Of a stretch of 64,000 nt of DNA, positions 27,737 to 39,998 are shown one piece after another. Each line of letters begins with the position of its first letter. The stretch's first letter is position 1. Origin of the DNA: Kofleriaceae bacterium (GTDB lineage Bacteria > Myxococcota_A > Polyangia > Haliangiales > Haliangiaceae); NCBI GenBank assembly GCA_020633495.1, contig JACKDR010000002.1:310001-374000 (forward strand). The letters are read 5' to 3'. A program made the position numbers and the translations under genes. Under the pieces are notes generated by a model. The model did not search any database, was not told the DNA's origin, and was given only the letters and a program-made list of their open reading frames with translations.

Positions 27737-29607
27737 CTACCGCCGGAACCGGCTGAACAGGCCGCCCTTCTTGCCGTCCTTGCCGTCCGGGCCGCTCTTG
27801 CCGTCGTCGTCGCCGCGGCCGAGGCGCGACTCGAGGACGCGGAGCTCGGCCTCGGCCTCGGTGTGCCGCGGCGCGACCTCGAGGACCCGGCGGAACCAGC
27901 GCACCGCCTCCTCGTCGTGACCGTCGCTGCGCGCGATCCGGCCCAGGTACAGGTAGGCCGCCGGGTTCTTGGGCGTGGTCTTCATCGCCAGCTCGAGGCC
28001 CATGCGGACCTCGCGCGCCACCGCCTTCTTGTCGGCGGCCGCGCACCAGGTCGCCCACGCCAGCAGCGCGTGGTGCTCGCCCTCGTCGGGGTTGAGCCGC
28101 ACCGCCTCGGCGAACTCGCGCACCGCGACGTCGTAGTGGTTGCGGCGCAGCGCCATCTCGCCGGTGCGGAAGTGCTCCTCGGCGCCGAGCAGGCGGAGCG
28201 CGGTGGCCTCGGCCTGCTCCTGCTGCTTGCGCACCGCGGCCTCGCCGCCGGCGGCGAGGATCTGCAGGTACTCCTGGCGCTTGCGCGGGTTCGACAGCAC
28301 CGCGAACGCGGCGTTGATCTGCGCGAACAGGCGCTGGGCGTCGGCCCGGATGTCGTCGAGGCCGGACGCGGTGATGCGATCGGGGTGGAGCTGGCGCGCG
28401 ACGTCGAAGTACGCGCTGCGGATCTTGTCGGGGGGATCGTCGCGGCCGACCGCGAGCAGCGTGAAGTGATCCACCGACGCCGCGACCATGCGCATGCGAT
28501 CGGCCACCAGGTGGCGGATCGCGTCGGCGTTGCCGCGCCGGTCCGACGTCGTCGCCAGCGCGCCCGGCGCGACCGCCACCGGCGGCGCCACCGTCGACGA
28601 CCGCCCCCGTCGCGGCGGCGCCCCGCCCGGCGGCGGCGCCGACGAGGTCCGGCTGCGTCGCGCCGCCGGGGGCTCCGCGACCGGGGCGGCGCTGGCGGCG
28701 GCCGGGGCGTCAGCACGCTGGCCGCAGGCGCGGGTGCGGGCGCGGGTGTCGCCGTCGGCGTCGCCGCCGGCGCCGGCGCCCGCGACATCGGCCGGGCGCG
28801 CGGCATCGGCGGGTCGGACGGGTGCTGCGCCCGCGAGGTCGAGGTCCCGGTCATGACCGCGGCGGCGATCGCCGCGCTCGGGCGCGCCTCGGTGGCCGCC
28901 GGCTCGGCGTAGCCCCACATCGCGAGCGCGTACAGCACCGCGGCCGACACCCGCGCCTCGACCTCGGGCGCCGCCTGGGCCAGCGCCGGCGGCGTCACCG
29001 CGTGCGCCGCCAGCGCGTCGAGCACCGGCTGCTCGGCGTCGCCGAAGCCGAACGCGTCGAGGCCGTCGCGGACGCCGTCGCGGAGGCGGAACGCGTCGCC
29101 GAGCGTCGCCAGCTCGGCGTTGATCCGGGGCTCGTCGAGGTGCGCCAGCGCGCCCTGGTAGAGGATCACGCGCGGATCGATGGGCACCATGTCGGGCGCC
29201 GCGGCCGTGGTGGCGACGTCGTCGACGACCAGGTCGCCCTCGGTCAGGCCGAACAGCCGCATCGCCCGGTTCGCCACCACCCGGCGGCGCAGCCGGAGCA
29301 CGTGATCCGGCGACAGCCGCGCCACCTCGGCCACGACCTCGAGCTCGTCGCGGCCGTCCTGCAGCGCGCGCAGCATGGCGTTGGCCTGGGTCGGGTTGGC
29401 GAGGCCGGCGCCGAGCGCGACCTTGACCGCCGAGTCGGCCGGGTGCGTCCCGGTGGCCGCCACCACGTAGCCGTCCTGGAACACGATCGACCCCCGCTGG
29501 CTCCCAGCCGAGACCGTCAGCTCGCCCGAGAACCGGCGCTGCGCGATCGTCGCCAGGACGCGTCCGAAAGGTCGATCGAGCAGGCTTCCGGACGCGACCA
29601 CCGACAA
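27737..29607 (-). CDS. DUF4388/PATAN - DnaJ - TPR fusion protein (one apparent base deletion near 28710)
   Basis: Cytoplasmic multidomain protein of about 623 residues. The N-terminus ('FGRVLATIAQRRFSGELTV') is a DUF4388/PATAN-type domain, an interaction module common in myxobacterial and predatory-bacterial regulators. After a Pro/Ala-rich linker a J-domain-like segment follows ('FTLLAVGRDDPPDKIRSAYF', 'VARQLHPDRITA', 'INAAFAVLSNPRKRQEYL'). HPD is present, so a DnaK partner is plausible. TPR helices then run to a basic end ('FSRFRR'). The frame changes in the linker near 28705-28720 and the total length implies one missing base. Start: TTG at 29607 has GGAGG six bases upstream, better placed than a GTG two codons later. 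Confidence 0.75.
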
Positions 29608-29635
29608 CGCTGACCTCCAGGAGCAGGGTGACGGG

Positions 29636-29785
29636 CTAGCGCCGGCGCCGTGACCGGCCGAGGATGCGCGTCGCCGTGAAGACCACCGCGGCGGCCGCTA
29701 GCGCGCCCACCACGACCCCGACCAGGGTGCTGTTGGCGTGGGCGAAGGACCACCAGGTCCCGGCGACGTCGGTGAGCTCGTTCAT
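29636..29785 (-). CDS. Small single-helix membrane protein
   Basis: A 49-residue product with an ATG at 29785 preceded by GGAG seven bases upstream. It has a short N-terminal part ('MNELTDVAGTWWSFAHANST'), one hydrophobic helix ('LVGVVVGALAAAAVVFTATR') and a basic end ('GRSRRRR'). It stops 28 bp before the start of the DUF4388-DnaJ gene, so the two are probably co-transcribed. No family is recognised; coding potential rests on the ribosome-binding site and the coherent membrane topology. Confidence 0.55.
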   Translation of the reverse strand: MNELTDVAGTWWSFAHANSTLVGVVVGALAAAAVVFTATRILGRSRRRR

Positions 29786-29934
29786 GGGGAAACTCCTCGA
29801 TCGAGCATGATGAGGAACGCGCGGCGAGTCAAATCGGACCGCACGAGGAGGGGGCCTCGGTGGCCCGGGGACGCGATTCGTGGCCGGCGGGTGGCGAGGC
29901 CGCCCGCAAAGCGGCTATGATTCCTACGCTTTCG

Positions 29935-30726
29935 ATGAGCACCTCCTTCCCTCTCGACGGCAAGCGGGTCCGGTTCTCGGGCGGTACCAACGTCGGCCGC
30001 AAGCGCGAGATCAACGAGGACTCGATCCACGTGCCGGTCGACCAGCGCCTCGCGATCGTCGCCGACGGCATGGGCGGCCACTCGTCGGGCGAGGTCGCGA
30101 GTCGGCTCGCGGTCGACATCGTCGTCGACTACTTCCAGCAGACCGCCGAGCAGCAGACGCTGACCTGGCCGTACAAGGTCGACCGCGACCTGCGCGCCGA
30201 CGTCAACCGGCTGATCACGAGCATCAAGCTGGCCAACGTCGAGATCTGGGAGCGCTCGCAGCGCGAGCCCCGGCTCAAGGGCATGGGCACGACGATCGTC
30301 GCCCAGTACTTCCTCGACGACGCGGTCATCGTGGGTCACGTTGGAGACAGCCGCGCCTACCGGCTGCGTGGCGGCGAGCTGACCCAGCTCACCGAGGACC
30401 ACTCGCTGATCAACGACTACATCAAGATGAAGCGGATGACCGCCGAGGAAGCCGAGAACTGGCCGCACAAGAACGTCGTCGTGCGCGCGCTCGGCATGAA
30501 GGAAGCGGTCCAGGTCGACATCCTCACCGAGGTGCCGAAGATCGGCGACTCGTACGTCCTGTGCTCGGACGGCCTGTCGGGGATGATCACCGACGAGCAG
30601 ATCGCGTACATGGTCGGCCACGAGCGCGACCTCGACCGCGCCGTCGAGCAGCTGATCGACGCCGCCAACGAAGAAGGCGGCGTCGACAACATCTCGGTCG
30701 TGATCGCCCGGGTGGAGCCGGCATGA
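29935..30726 (+). CDS. PP2C-family Ser/Thr protein phosphatase
   Basis: Metal-dependent phosphatase that should reverse the action of the neighbouring PknB-type kinases. The 263-residue product has the metal-binding motifs in order: 'INEDSIHVP', 'IVADGMGGHSSGE', 'VGHVGDSRAYRLR', 'LCSDGLSGMI' and 'GGVDNISVVIARVEP'. It is the stand-alone, cytoplasmic form with no membrane helix. I chose the ATG at 29935; an in-frame ATG at 29917 would add six residues and neither has a strong Shine-Dalgarno. The stop overlaps the start of a lipoprotein gene (ATGA). A Ser/Thr kinase gene follows 490 bp downstream, so kinase, phosphatase and lipoprotein may form one signalling unit. Confidence 0.93.
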   Translation: MSTSFPLDGKRVRFSGGTNVGRKREINEDSIHVPVDQRLAIVADGMGGHSSGEVASRLAVDIVVDYFQQTAEQQTLTWPYKVDRDLRADVNRLITSIKLANVEIWERSQREPRLKGMGTTIVAQYFLDDAVIVGHVGDSRAYRLRGGELTQLTEDHSLINDYIKMKRMTAEEAENWPHKNVVVRALGMKEAVQVDILTEVPKIGDSYVLCSDGLSGMITDEQIAYMVGHERDLDRAVEQLIDAANEEGGVDNISVVIARVEPA

Positions 30727-31112
30727 GCCGGGCGCGACGGGCGGCGCCGGTGACGGCGGTCGCGGTCGCGCTGATCGCCGCGCTGGGGCTGGGCGCCGGG
30801 GGCTGCAAGAAGCACGACGCCAAGCCGGCGACCCGGCCCGAGCCGATCTCGGCGGCCGAGCGCAAGCGCGGCGACGACGCGTGCAACGCGTACCTGGCCC
30901 GGCTGTGCGCGTGCGCGGCGACCCGGCCGGAGATGGCGTCGCGCTGCGAGCTCAAGCAGGCCAAGAAGGAAGCGATCGAGATGCTGCTGCGGATCGACGA
31001 CGATCCGACGGCGACCGCCAGCGACGTCTTCATCGCGCAGGACCAGCTGCGCATGGTCATCTCGAAGTGCGTCGAGGAGAACAACGCCCTCGACGCCGAG
31101 GGCTGTCCGTAG
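30723..31112 (+). CDS. Small lipoprotein with four or more conserved-looking cysteines
   Basis: A 129-residue exported protein coupled to the PP2C gene through ATGA. The lipoprotein signal ends 'GLGAGGCKKHD'. The mature part is helical and charged, with Cys in 'DDACNAYLARLCACAATRP', 'SRCELKQ', 'VISKCVEEN' and the final 'AEGCP', suggesting a small disulfide-stabilised helical bundle. No family is recognised. Confidence 0.7.
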   Translation: MSRARRAAPVTAVAVALIAALGLGAGGCKKHDAKPATRPEPISAAERKRGDDACNAYLARLCACAATRPEMASRCELKQAKKEAIEMLLRIDDDPTATASDVFIAQDQLRMVISKCVEENNALDAEGCP

Positions 31113-31217
31113 CGATCGCGGCGCGGGCGGGGCACGCGGCCGGCGCGGCCGCGCGCCGCTGAGCCCGGCTCGGTGCGGCGGCGAGCGAGCGGCGCGCCGA
31201 TGGCGTAGTACTGACGC

Positions 31218-33154
<1,937 letters not shown>

Positions 33155-33197
33155 TCCGTCCGAGATCCGGACACGCTCGCCGCTCGCCGCTCGGCGC

Positions 33198-33711
33198 CTG
33201 ACCGCGGTCTCGGAGACGTCGGTCAGGGGACCGGCTGACCGTGGTCTCGGAGACGTCGGTCAGGGGACCGGCTGACCGCGGTCTCGGAGACGTCGGTCAG
33301 GGGACCGGCTGACCGTGGTCTCGGAGACGTCGGTCAGGGACCGGCTGACCGCGGTCTCGGAGACGTCGGTCAGGGGACCGGCTGACCGTGGTCTCGGAGA
33401 CGTCGGTCAGGGGACCGGCTGACCGTGGTCTCGGAGACGTCGGTCAGCTGACCGTGGTCTCGGAGACGTCGGTCAGGGACCGGCTGACCGCGGTCTCGGA
33501 GACGTCGGTCAGGGACCGGCTGACCGTGGTCTCGGAGACGTCGGTCAGGGACCGGCTGACCGTGGTCTCGGAGACGTCGGTCAGGGACCGGCTGACCGTG
33601 GTCTCGGAGACGTCGGTCAGGGACCGGCTGACCGTGGTCTCGGAGACGTCGGTCAGGGACCGGCTGACCGTGGTCTCGGAGACGTCGGTCAGGGTCTCGG
33701 AGACGTTCGGT
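33198..33711. repeat. Tandem array of about 15 hairpin-forming 36-37 bp units
   Basis: Fourteen full units and one degenerate last unit follow without unique spacers. Each holds CTGACCG...CGGTCAG arms around an inner GTCTC-G-GAGAC palindrome, so each single strand can form a long near-perfect hairpin. Units are 37 bp (CAGGGGACC) mainly in the first half and 36 bp (CAGGGACC) in the second; one unit at about 33421-33449 lacks the ACCGG part. They lie between a kinase gene and a convergent pseudouridine synthase gene. The remaining 33712-33867 is GC-rich (poly CCCGG) and I see no gene in it. Confidence 0.9.
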
Positions 33712-33867
33712 GGGAGGCGCGGCGGCCCCTCCCCACCGCTCACCTCGAGCGGAAGGGGAGCTGCGAAGCAGCGACCCTGGAGTCGAGAGGGGGGCACCAC
33801 GCCGCGCGCCGCGCCCGCCGCCCCGGCCCGGCCCGGCCCAGGCCCCGGCCCCGGCCCGCCCCGCCGC

Positions 33868-34541
33868 TCACGCGGCGCGCGGCGGGATCGCCGGCGGATT
33901 TGCGCGCAGGGCGGCGAGGCAGGCGGCGAGGTCGGCGGCGAGCGGGGCGTCGACGGCGAGGCTCCCACCGTCCGGATGCGGCACGACCAGCCGCGCGGCG
34001 TGCAGCGCCAGGCGGTGCAGGTCGTACGCGGTCCGGAACAGGCGGTTGTGCTCGCCCTTGCCGTAGCGGACGTCGCCGATCAGCGGGCAGCTGATGTGCT
34101 TGAGGTGGCGGCGGATCTGGTGAAGACGCCCGGTGCGCGGCCGGGCCTCGACCCACGCGTAGCGACCGAAGGTCTCGAGCCGCCGGATCGCGGTCACCGC
34201 CGGCACGCGGTCGCCGCCCTCGGCCTTGGGGATCGGGTAGTCGATCACCAGCTCCTCGGGCGGGTGGCCGCGGGTCAGGGCCAGGTAGGTCTTGTCGGCC
34301 TCGCCGCGGGCGAACGCGTCGCTCAGCGCGCGCGCCGCCTCGACGTCGAGCGCGAACAGCACGACGCCCGAGGTGCCGCGGTCGAGGCGGTGGATCGGCC
34401 ACACCCACGCGCCGACGGCGTCGCGGGTCTGCTGCATCAGGGCGTCCTCGTCGTTGGCCCAGCCGCGGGTCGTGACCACGCCGGCCGGCTTGTCGACCGC
34501 GACCAGGCGCGCGTCCCGGTGCAGGATCGCCAGCGCCGCGG

Positions 34542-34545
<4 letters not shown>
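33868..34545 (-). CDS. RluA-family 23S/tRNA pseudouridine synthase (TruC-like)
   Basis: Isomerises uridine to pseudouridine in RNA. The product of about 225 residues has 'AVDKPAGVVTT', catalytic Asp in 'HRLDRGTSGVVLFA', 'RTGRLHQIRRHLKHI' and 'PLIGDVRYGKGEHN', and lacks an S4 domain. This compact form is closest to TruC-type enzymes that modify tRNA position 65, but the target cannot be fixed from sequence. I chose the GTG at 34545, which overlaps the stop of the upstream sigma-54 activator as GTGA; an ATG at 34575 would add ten residues inside that gene. Confidence 0.9.
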
Positions 34546-35900
<1,355 letters not shown>

Positions 35901-35976
35901 GGCCCTGATACTAGTGCGCCGTCCCCGCGAAATCGATCGGCGCGTCGGTGCGATCGCGCCCTCGACGGCCGGCTAG

Positions 35977-37827
35977 GAGCGTGTAGCCGATAGCCCCCCG
36001 GGCCAGGACGGCATCGTCCGCGGTCGGGTATCGCGTGCGGCCCGGGGCGGCCTACGCCGGCATGGTGCGCGGCGACTGCGCCCGGAATAGCTTCAGGAGG
36101 TTGTGAACGAGGGCGACGAAGGCCCATTCGCATCGGTTCTTGAAGAGGCCGCGGAAGGACAGTTGTCGGAAGCCGCGGGTTCGGATCTGTCCGAAGACGG
36201 GCTCGACGGTGGTCTTGCGGCGGGCGTAGATGGCGCGGCCGTGCGGCTGTTCGAGGGCGGTACGCATGGCGAGGTGGGCGGCGCTGGGTCGAGGGGAACG
36301 CGACGGCGACGCCGGTGTGCCGCCGCGGCGGAGCCTGCCGACCGAGATGAGGGGCTCGGTCCCGAGATGATCAGCAAACTGGACGTTGGCGGCGGAGAAG
36401 TAGCCGGTGTCGGCGGTGACGCAGGCCGGAACCGCGTCGCAGTTGCGGACGACACGTCGCAGCAGTGGCTCGAAGTACTGGGCGTCGGGCGCCTGATTGC
36501 TGAGGGCCGCGGCCACGATGATCTGGTGCGCGTCGTCGACGGCGATCTGCGCGTTGTAGGCCTGCAGGAAGGCGCCATCGCGCACCATGATCCGGCTGTG
36601 CGGGTCGGTGAAGTTGCGCTGCGCCGAGGGCTTCGGGGTGCCGCTCGGGGTCGCGGGCGGCGTGTTGCGGGGCAGATCGTCATCGGGGCCGGGCGGGTCT
36701 CGGTCGTCGTCGCGATCGGCGGGCGGATCGAGGGCGAGCGCCTGCTGGACGCGCTTGCCCGCGAGCGTGGCGGCCTCCTTGCGCTTGGCCGGCGTGCGCC
36801 GCGGGTCCTGCGCCTTGGCGCGCAGCGCCTCGGCCTGGCCGCGCAGCTGCGCGGCGCGGGCCGCCTCGGTCTCCTTCGTCAGCGCCTCGAGGGCGGCGTT
36901 CATCTTCGCGATCTTCTCCTCGCGCAACCGCACCTCCGCCTGTGGGTCATAGGGACCGTGCTCGGCGTCGTCCGCCGCGTCCTCGGCCTCGGCGCGCGCC
37001 AGCCAGCCCTCGACTTCGGCGCGCAGCCGCGCCTGGTCCTTGACCATCCGGTCGTAGCTCTTCGCCTTGTGCTTGCTCGCGTTGGCCTTCATCTTCGTTC
37101 CGTCGATCGCCACGTGGCCGAGCTTCACAAGCCCGGCTGACTGACACGCCACCAGCACCTGCACGAACAGGCCCGCCAGCGCCTCACGGTGGGTCGACCG
37201 GAACTGGTTGATCGTCGTGAAGTGAGGTTGCGCCCCGGCCGCCAGCACCCGAACCGCGACGTCCTCGACGGTGGCGCGTTCGAGGCCCCGCGACGAGTAC
37301 ACGCCGGTCGCGTAGCCGTACAGCAGCAGCGCCACCATCATCCGCGGCGCGTACGGCAAGGGACCGCGTGGATCCTTGGCCTGGATCCGGTCCTCGATCG
37401 CCCGCAGGTTCAGCCGCGCGACGAACCCCTCGACGAAGTACACCAGGTGCGACGCCGGCAGCCACTCACGCGGCGACGGCGGCAACAGGAACGACTGCAT
37501 CGGCGCGTACGGACGGTAGGCCTTCACCCCGCCATTCGATCAGCTCGCCGCGCTGGTGTCGATCCCTTCGTGCCCGACCGCGGTGGTGCCAGGCCACGCC
37601 GGCACGGGTGACGCGAGCGTGTGGGGGGCGGCCGACGGCGAGTTCCGCAGCGGGTCCGCGCCACCACGCGACTGCGTCACCGCCCGCGGCAGCCCCACCG
37701 CCCGCGGTCTTGTCACCGCGAGGACTGTCTGAGCCGGAGGACGCCCCCCCGCGCTCGCGGCAGGACCCGGGCCGGCGGCCCGCGGTCTCCCCACCGCTCG
37801 CGCCAGGCGGGTATCCGCTACACGCTC
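35977..37827. mobile_element. IS1182-type insertion sequence, copy 1
   Basis: The 1851-bp element is bounded by GAGCGTGTAGC-type inverted ends (left GAGCGTGTAGCCGATAGCC, right complement GAGCGTGTAGCGGATACCC, two mismatches). It is flanked by a CTAG duplication at 35973-35976 and 37828-37831. It holds one transposase gene near its left end and about 300 bp of non-coding GC-rich sequence (37528-37827) between the transposase start and the right end, presumably the promoter region. The right-hand CTAG supplies the TAG stop of the rhodanese gene. A second copy of the same length lies at 44803-46653. Confidence 0.92.
36052..37527 (-). CDS. IS1182-family DDE transposase (copy 1)
   Basis: The 491-residue transposase has an N-terminal DUF772-type region ('MLVYFV'-like hydrophobic start, 'TTINQFRSTHREALAGLF'), first Asp in 'VAIDGTKMKANASKHKAKSY', a charged Ala/Glu/Lys-rich insertion, second Asp in 'CVTADTGYFSAANVQ' and Glu in 'TTVEPVFGQIRTRGFRQLSF'. 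The frame is intact, so the enzyme is probably active. Its product is identical to that of the second copy. Confidence 0.93.
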   Translation of the reverse strand: MKAYRPYAPMQSFLLPPSPREWLPASHLVYFVEGFVARLNLRAIEDRIQAKDPRGPLPYAPRMMVALLLYGYATGVYSSRGLERATVEDVAVRVLAAGAQPHFTTINQFRSTHREALAGLFVQVLVACQSAGLVKLGHVAIDGTKMKANASKHKAKSYDRMVKDQARLRAEVEGWLARAEAEDAADDAEHGPYDPQAEVRLREEKIAKMNAALEALTKETEAARAAQLRGQAEALRAKAQDPRRTPAKRKEAATLAGKRVQQALALDPPADRDDDRDPPGPDDDLPRNTPPATPSGTPKPSAQRNFTDPHSRIMVRDGAFLQAYNAQIAVDDAHQIIVAAALSNQAPDAQYFEPLLRRVVRNCDAVPACVTADTGYFSAANVQFADHLGTEPLISVGRLRRGGTPASPSRSPRPSAAHLAMRTALEQPHGRAIYARRKTTVEPVFGQIRTRGFRQLSFRGLFKNRCEWAFVALVHNLLKLFRAQSPRTMPA

Positions 37828-38184
37828 CTAGCGCTCGACCGGCAGCTGGGCGGCGTTCCACGCCAGCATGCCGCCGGTCATGTTCATCACCCGGGTGAAG
37901 CCGGCCCGCGCCAGCGATCCGGCGGCGCGCCCGGAGCGGGCGCCGCTGCGACAGATCAGGACGATCTCGGCGTCGGCGTCCCAGCGGGGCGCCTCGGACC
38001 CGACCATCGACAGCGGCACCAGCGTCGCGCCCGGCACGTGGCCGAGCTCGCCGGTGTACTCGCCGGGCTCGCGGACGTCGATCAGCACCACCGCGCCGCG
38101 GTGCTCCCAGACCTGGGCCGGGTCGACGTCGCGGTGGGTGCCCTCGACGGCGGGCCGGGCCCGGTCGTGCAGCGAGGCGCTCAC
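37828..38184 (-). CDS. Rhodanese-domain sulfurtransferase
   Basis: Single-domain rhodanese of 118 residues that should move sulfane sulfur between thiols. The active-site loop is 'LICRSGARSGRAA' with Cys78. The domain also has 'LIDVREPGEYTGELGHVPGA', standard for the fold. The start is a GTG overlapping the persulfide dioxygenase stop (GTGA), so the pair is translationally coupled. The natural pairing is the dioxygenase consuming glutathione persulfide made or used by the rhodanese. Its TAG stop lies in the IS target duplication. Confidence 0.92.
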   Translation of the reverse strand: MSASLHDRARPAVEGTHRDVDPAQVWEHRGAVVLIDVREPGEYTGELGHVPGATLVPLSMVGSEAPRWDADAEIVLICRSGARSGRAAGSLARAGFTRVMNMTGGMLAWNAAQLPVER

Positions 38185-38867
38185 AGCTCGACCCTCCCGC
38201 AGGCGCGGTTGGCCGGCACCGCGACGTCCAGCTTGCGCGGCGGCGGCAGGCCGAGGCCGTTCATGATCGCGACGAACTCCGCGCGCGTGCGCCCCGCGAC
38301 CCGCGGGTTGTGGCGCTTCTCCTCGCCGATCGTCGACGACGTCATGCCCTTGTAGTCGTGGCCCGGCCACACCACCGTGTGATCGGGCAGGACGAACAGC
38401 GTGCCGACCAGCGAGTCGTACAGGGCGCTGGCGTCGCCGTTCTGGAAGTCGGCGCGGCCGCAGCCCCGGATCAGCAGGGTGTCACCGGTGAAGACGTTGT
38501 CGCCGATCCGGTAGCTGAGGCCGTCGTCGGTGTGGCCCGGGGTCCCGAGGACCTCGATGCGCAGGGCGCCGAGCTCGAGGGTGTCGCCGTCGGCGACCGG
38601 GTCCGAGATGCACGGCGCGCCCTTGGCCGAGCCGACGGTGCGGGCGCCGGTGCGCTCGCGCAGCTCGCCGGCCGCGGTGACGTGGTCGGCGTGGACGTGG
38701 GTCTCGAGCACGAGCGTCAAGGTCAGCCCGAGCTCGCCGATCAGGCGGAGGTCGCGCTCGAGGTGCTCCTTCACCGGATCGATCAGCGCGGCGCGGCGCG
38801 TGGCCGGGTCGCCGATCAGGTAGGTGTACGTCGAGCTCTCGGTATCGAACAGCTGTCGCAGGATCAT
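38181..38867 (-). CDS. Metallo-beta-lactamase-fold persulfide dioxygenase (ETHE1/Blh-like)
   Basis: Non-heme iron enzyme that oxidises glutathione persulfide to sulfite. The 228-residue product has the metal motif 'THVHADH' (H57, H59, D61, H62), then 'GTPGHTDDGLSY', 'FTGDTLLIRGCGRADFQNGD' and 'VWPGHDYKG'. The 'GRADFQNGD' and 'RHNPRV' segments are characteristic of ETHE1-type enzymes rather than glyoxalase II. The ATG at 38867 has AGAGGAG eight bases upstream. A longer reading frame runs upstream through a 9-bp repeat giving (PVT)10, which I regard as non-coding. Genes on either side (rhodanese and TauE) fit sulfide detoxification. Confidence 0.92.
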   Translation of the reverse strand: MILRQLFDTESSTYTYLIGDPATRRAALIDPVKEHLERDLRLIGELGLTLTLVLETHVHADHVTAAGELRERTGARTVGSAKGAPCISDPVADGDTLELGALRIEVLGTPGHTDDGLSYRIGDNVFTGDTLLIRGCGRADFQNGDASALYDSLVGTLFVLPDHTVVWPGHDYKGMTSSTIGEEKRHNPRVAGRTRAEFVAIMNGLGLPPPRKLDVAVPANRACGRVEL

Positions 38868-38883
38868 GGTGAGCTCCTCTCTC

Positions 38884-38973
38884 GTCACGGGCGTCACGGG
38901 CGTCACGGGCGTCACGGGCGTCACGGGCGTCACGGGCGTCACGGGCGTCACGGGCGTCACGGGCGTCACGGGC
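38884..38973. repeat. Ten perfect tandem copies of a 9-bp unit upstream of the persulfide dioxygenase gene
   Basis: The unit GTCACGGGC is repeated ten times without change between the TauE stop codon (38977) and the Shine-Dalgarno of the next gene. Because it is a multiple of three it keeps an open frame but has no protein-like content. It could set spacing or mRNA structure before the dioxygenase start, and the copy number may vary by slippage. Confidence 0.9.
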
Positions 38974-38976
38974 ATC

Positions 38977-39831
38977 TCAGGCGGGCACGCCTTCACGGCG
39001 GCGGCGGGTCATCATCACGGCGGTGGAGGCCACGACCACCACGCTGGCGCACAGGCCGACCGTCACCGGCCAGGCCAGCGGCGCCTGCTTGGCGAGCACC
39101 AGGGTCGCCATCGCGACCAGGAACCAGCCGAAGCCGCGGCGCAGCTGCGCCTGCGGCACCTTGCCGGCGAGCTTCGACCCGACGACGCTGCCGGCGATCG
39201 CGATGACCGCCATGCCGCCGCCGAGCTTCCAGTCGATCGAGACGTGGCCGAGGTGCCCGGCCAGGCCGGCGAACGACTGCATCGCGATCACCAGCAGCGA
39301 GGTCCCGACCGCGGCGTGCATCGACAGGCCGCCGACCAGGACCAGCGTCGGGACGATCATGAAGCCGCCGCCGGCGCCGACCAGGCTGGTGATCAGGCCG
39401 ACCACGGCGCCCTGGGCCAGCACCGCCACCGGGTGCAGCTTGCGATCGGGCGTCGCGTCGGCGACCGCCGCCAGGTTGCGCCGGCCGCGCAGCATCGCGA
39501 TCGCCGCGGCGCCCATCATGCCGGCGAACATCAGCAGCAGCACGTTTCCCGGGATGAAGTGGGCCAGGTTGCCGCCGCCGAACGCACCGACCATGCCGGC
39601 GGCACCGAACAGGTAGCCGGTGCGCCACTGCACCCGGCCGGCCCGCGCGTGCGAGATCGAGCTGGCCAGGCTGGTGATCCCCACGATGAGGAGCGACATG
39701 GGGATCGCTTCCTTGGCGTCGAGCCCGACCACGTAGGTCAGGATCGGGACCGTGAGGATGGCACCACCGCCGCCGAGCAGTCCCAGGGACAGCCCGACGA
39801 GCACACTCAGGAGATAGGCCGCGAGAAGCAC
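38977..39831 (-). CDS. TauE/SafE-family sulfite exporter-like permease
   Basis: Polytopic inner-membrane protein of 284 residues with about eight helices and the family's duplicated signatures: 'GLSLGLLGGGGAILTVPIL' in the first half and 'GLITSLVGAGGGFMIVPTLV' in the second. In sulfide-detoxification clusters these proteins are thought to export the sulfite made by the dioxygenase. I chose the GTG at 39831 (GAGG five bases upstream); a longer ATG start at 39957 would add 42 residues of Arg/Ser/Pro-rich sequence with no homology feel. It is the first gene of the minus-strand TauE-dioxygenase-rhodanese operon and is divergent from the split YeeE genes. Confidence 0.88.
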   Translation of the reverse strand: MLLAAYLLSVLVGLSLGLLGGGGAILTVPILTYVVGLDAKEAIPMSLLIVGITSLASSISHARAGRVQWRTGYLFGAAGMVGAFGGGNLAHFIPGNVLLLMFAGMMGAAAIAMLRGRRNLAAVADATPDRKLHPVAVLAQGAVVGLITSLVGAGGGFMIVPTLVLVGGLSMHAAVGTSLLVIAMQSFAGLAGHLGHVSIDWKLGGGMAVIAIAGSVVGSKLAGKVPQAQLRRGFGWFLVAMATLVLAKQAPLAWPVTVGLCASVVVVASTAVMMTRRRREGVPA

Positions 39832-39953
39832 GACGGCCTCTATTTCAAGCGCGATGCCAGAACCGGGCAGCTCTCTATCTGTATGAAACAAGACAGTATT
39901 CGACAGCGGCGACGGCGACGGACGCGACTTCCGACCGCCGATTGCAACAGGAT

Positions 39954-39998
39954 GCAACGCAACAACGTTTCACCGCCCGCCGTTGCGCGTTGCGTTAC
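39954..39998. promoter_or_regulatory. Candidate operator: inverted repeat in the divergent TauE/YeeE control region
   Basis: GCAACGCAAC (39954-39963) and GTTGCGTTAC (39989-39998) are inverted copies with one mismatch, and extra GTTGCG and GCAAC half-sites lie at 39982 and 39944. The 39832-40073 region is visibly lower in GC than the window and separates two divergent sulfur operons. Position and symmetry suggest a repressor site, for example of a BigR/ArsR-type sensor; no such regulator gene is next to it. Confidence 0.4.

Noticed and set aside
33198..33711. CRISPR array
   Set aside because: The whole 36-37 bp unit repeats with no unique spacers, and no cas genes are nearby.
33388..33968. 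Repeat-containing protein coded by the hairpin array on either strand
   Set aside because: The open frame results from 36-bp periodicity and lacks a start signal; the 37-bp units break it.
38868..38996. N-terminal (PVT)10 extension of the persulfide dioxygenase
   Set aside because: It is read through a 9-bp tandem repeat, and the downstream ATG has a strong Shine-Dalgarno and matches the family start.
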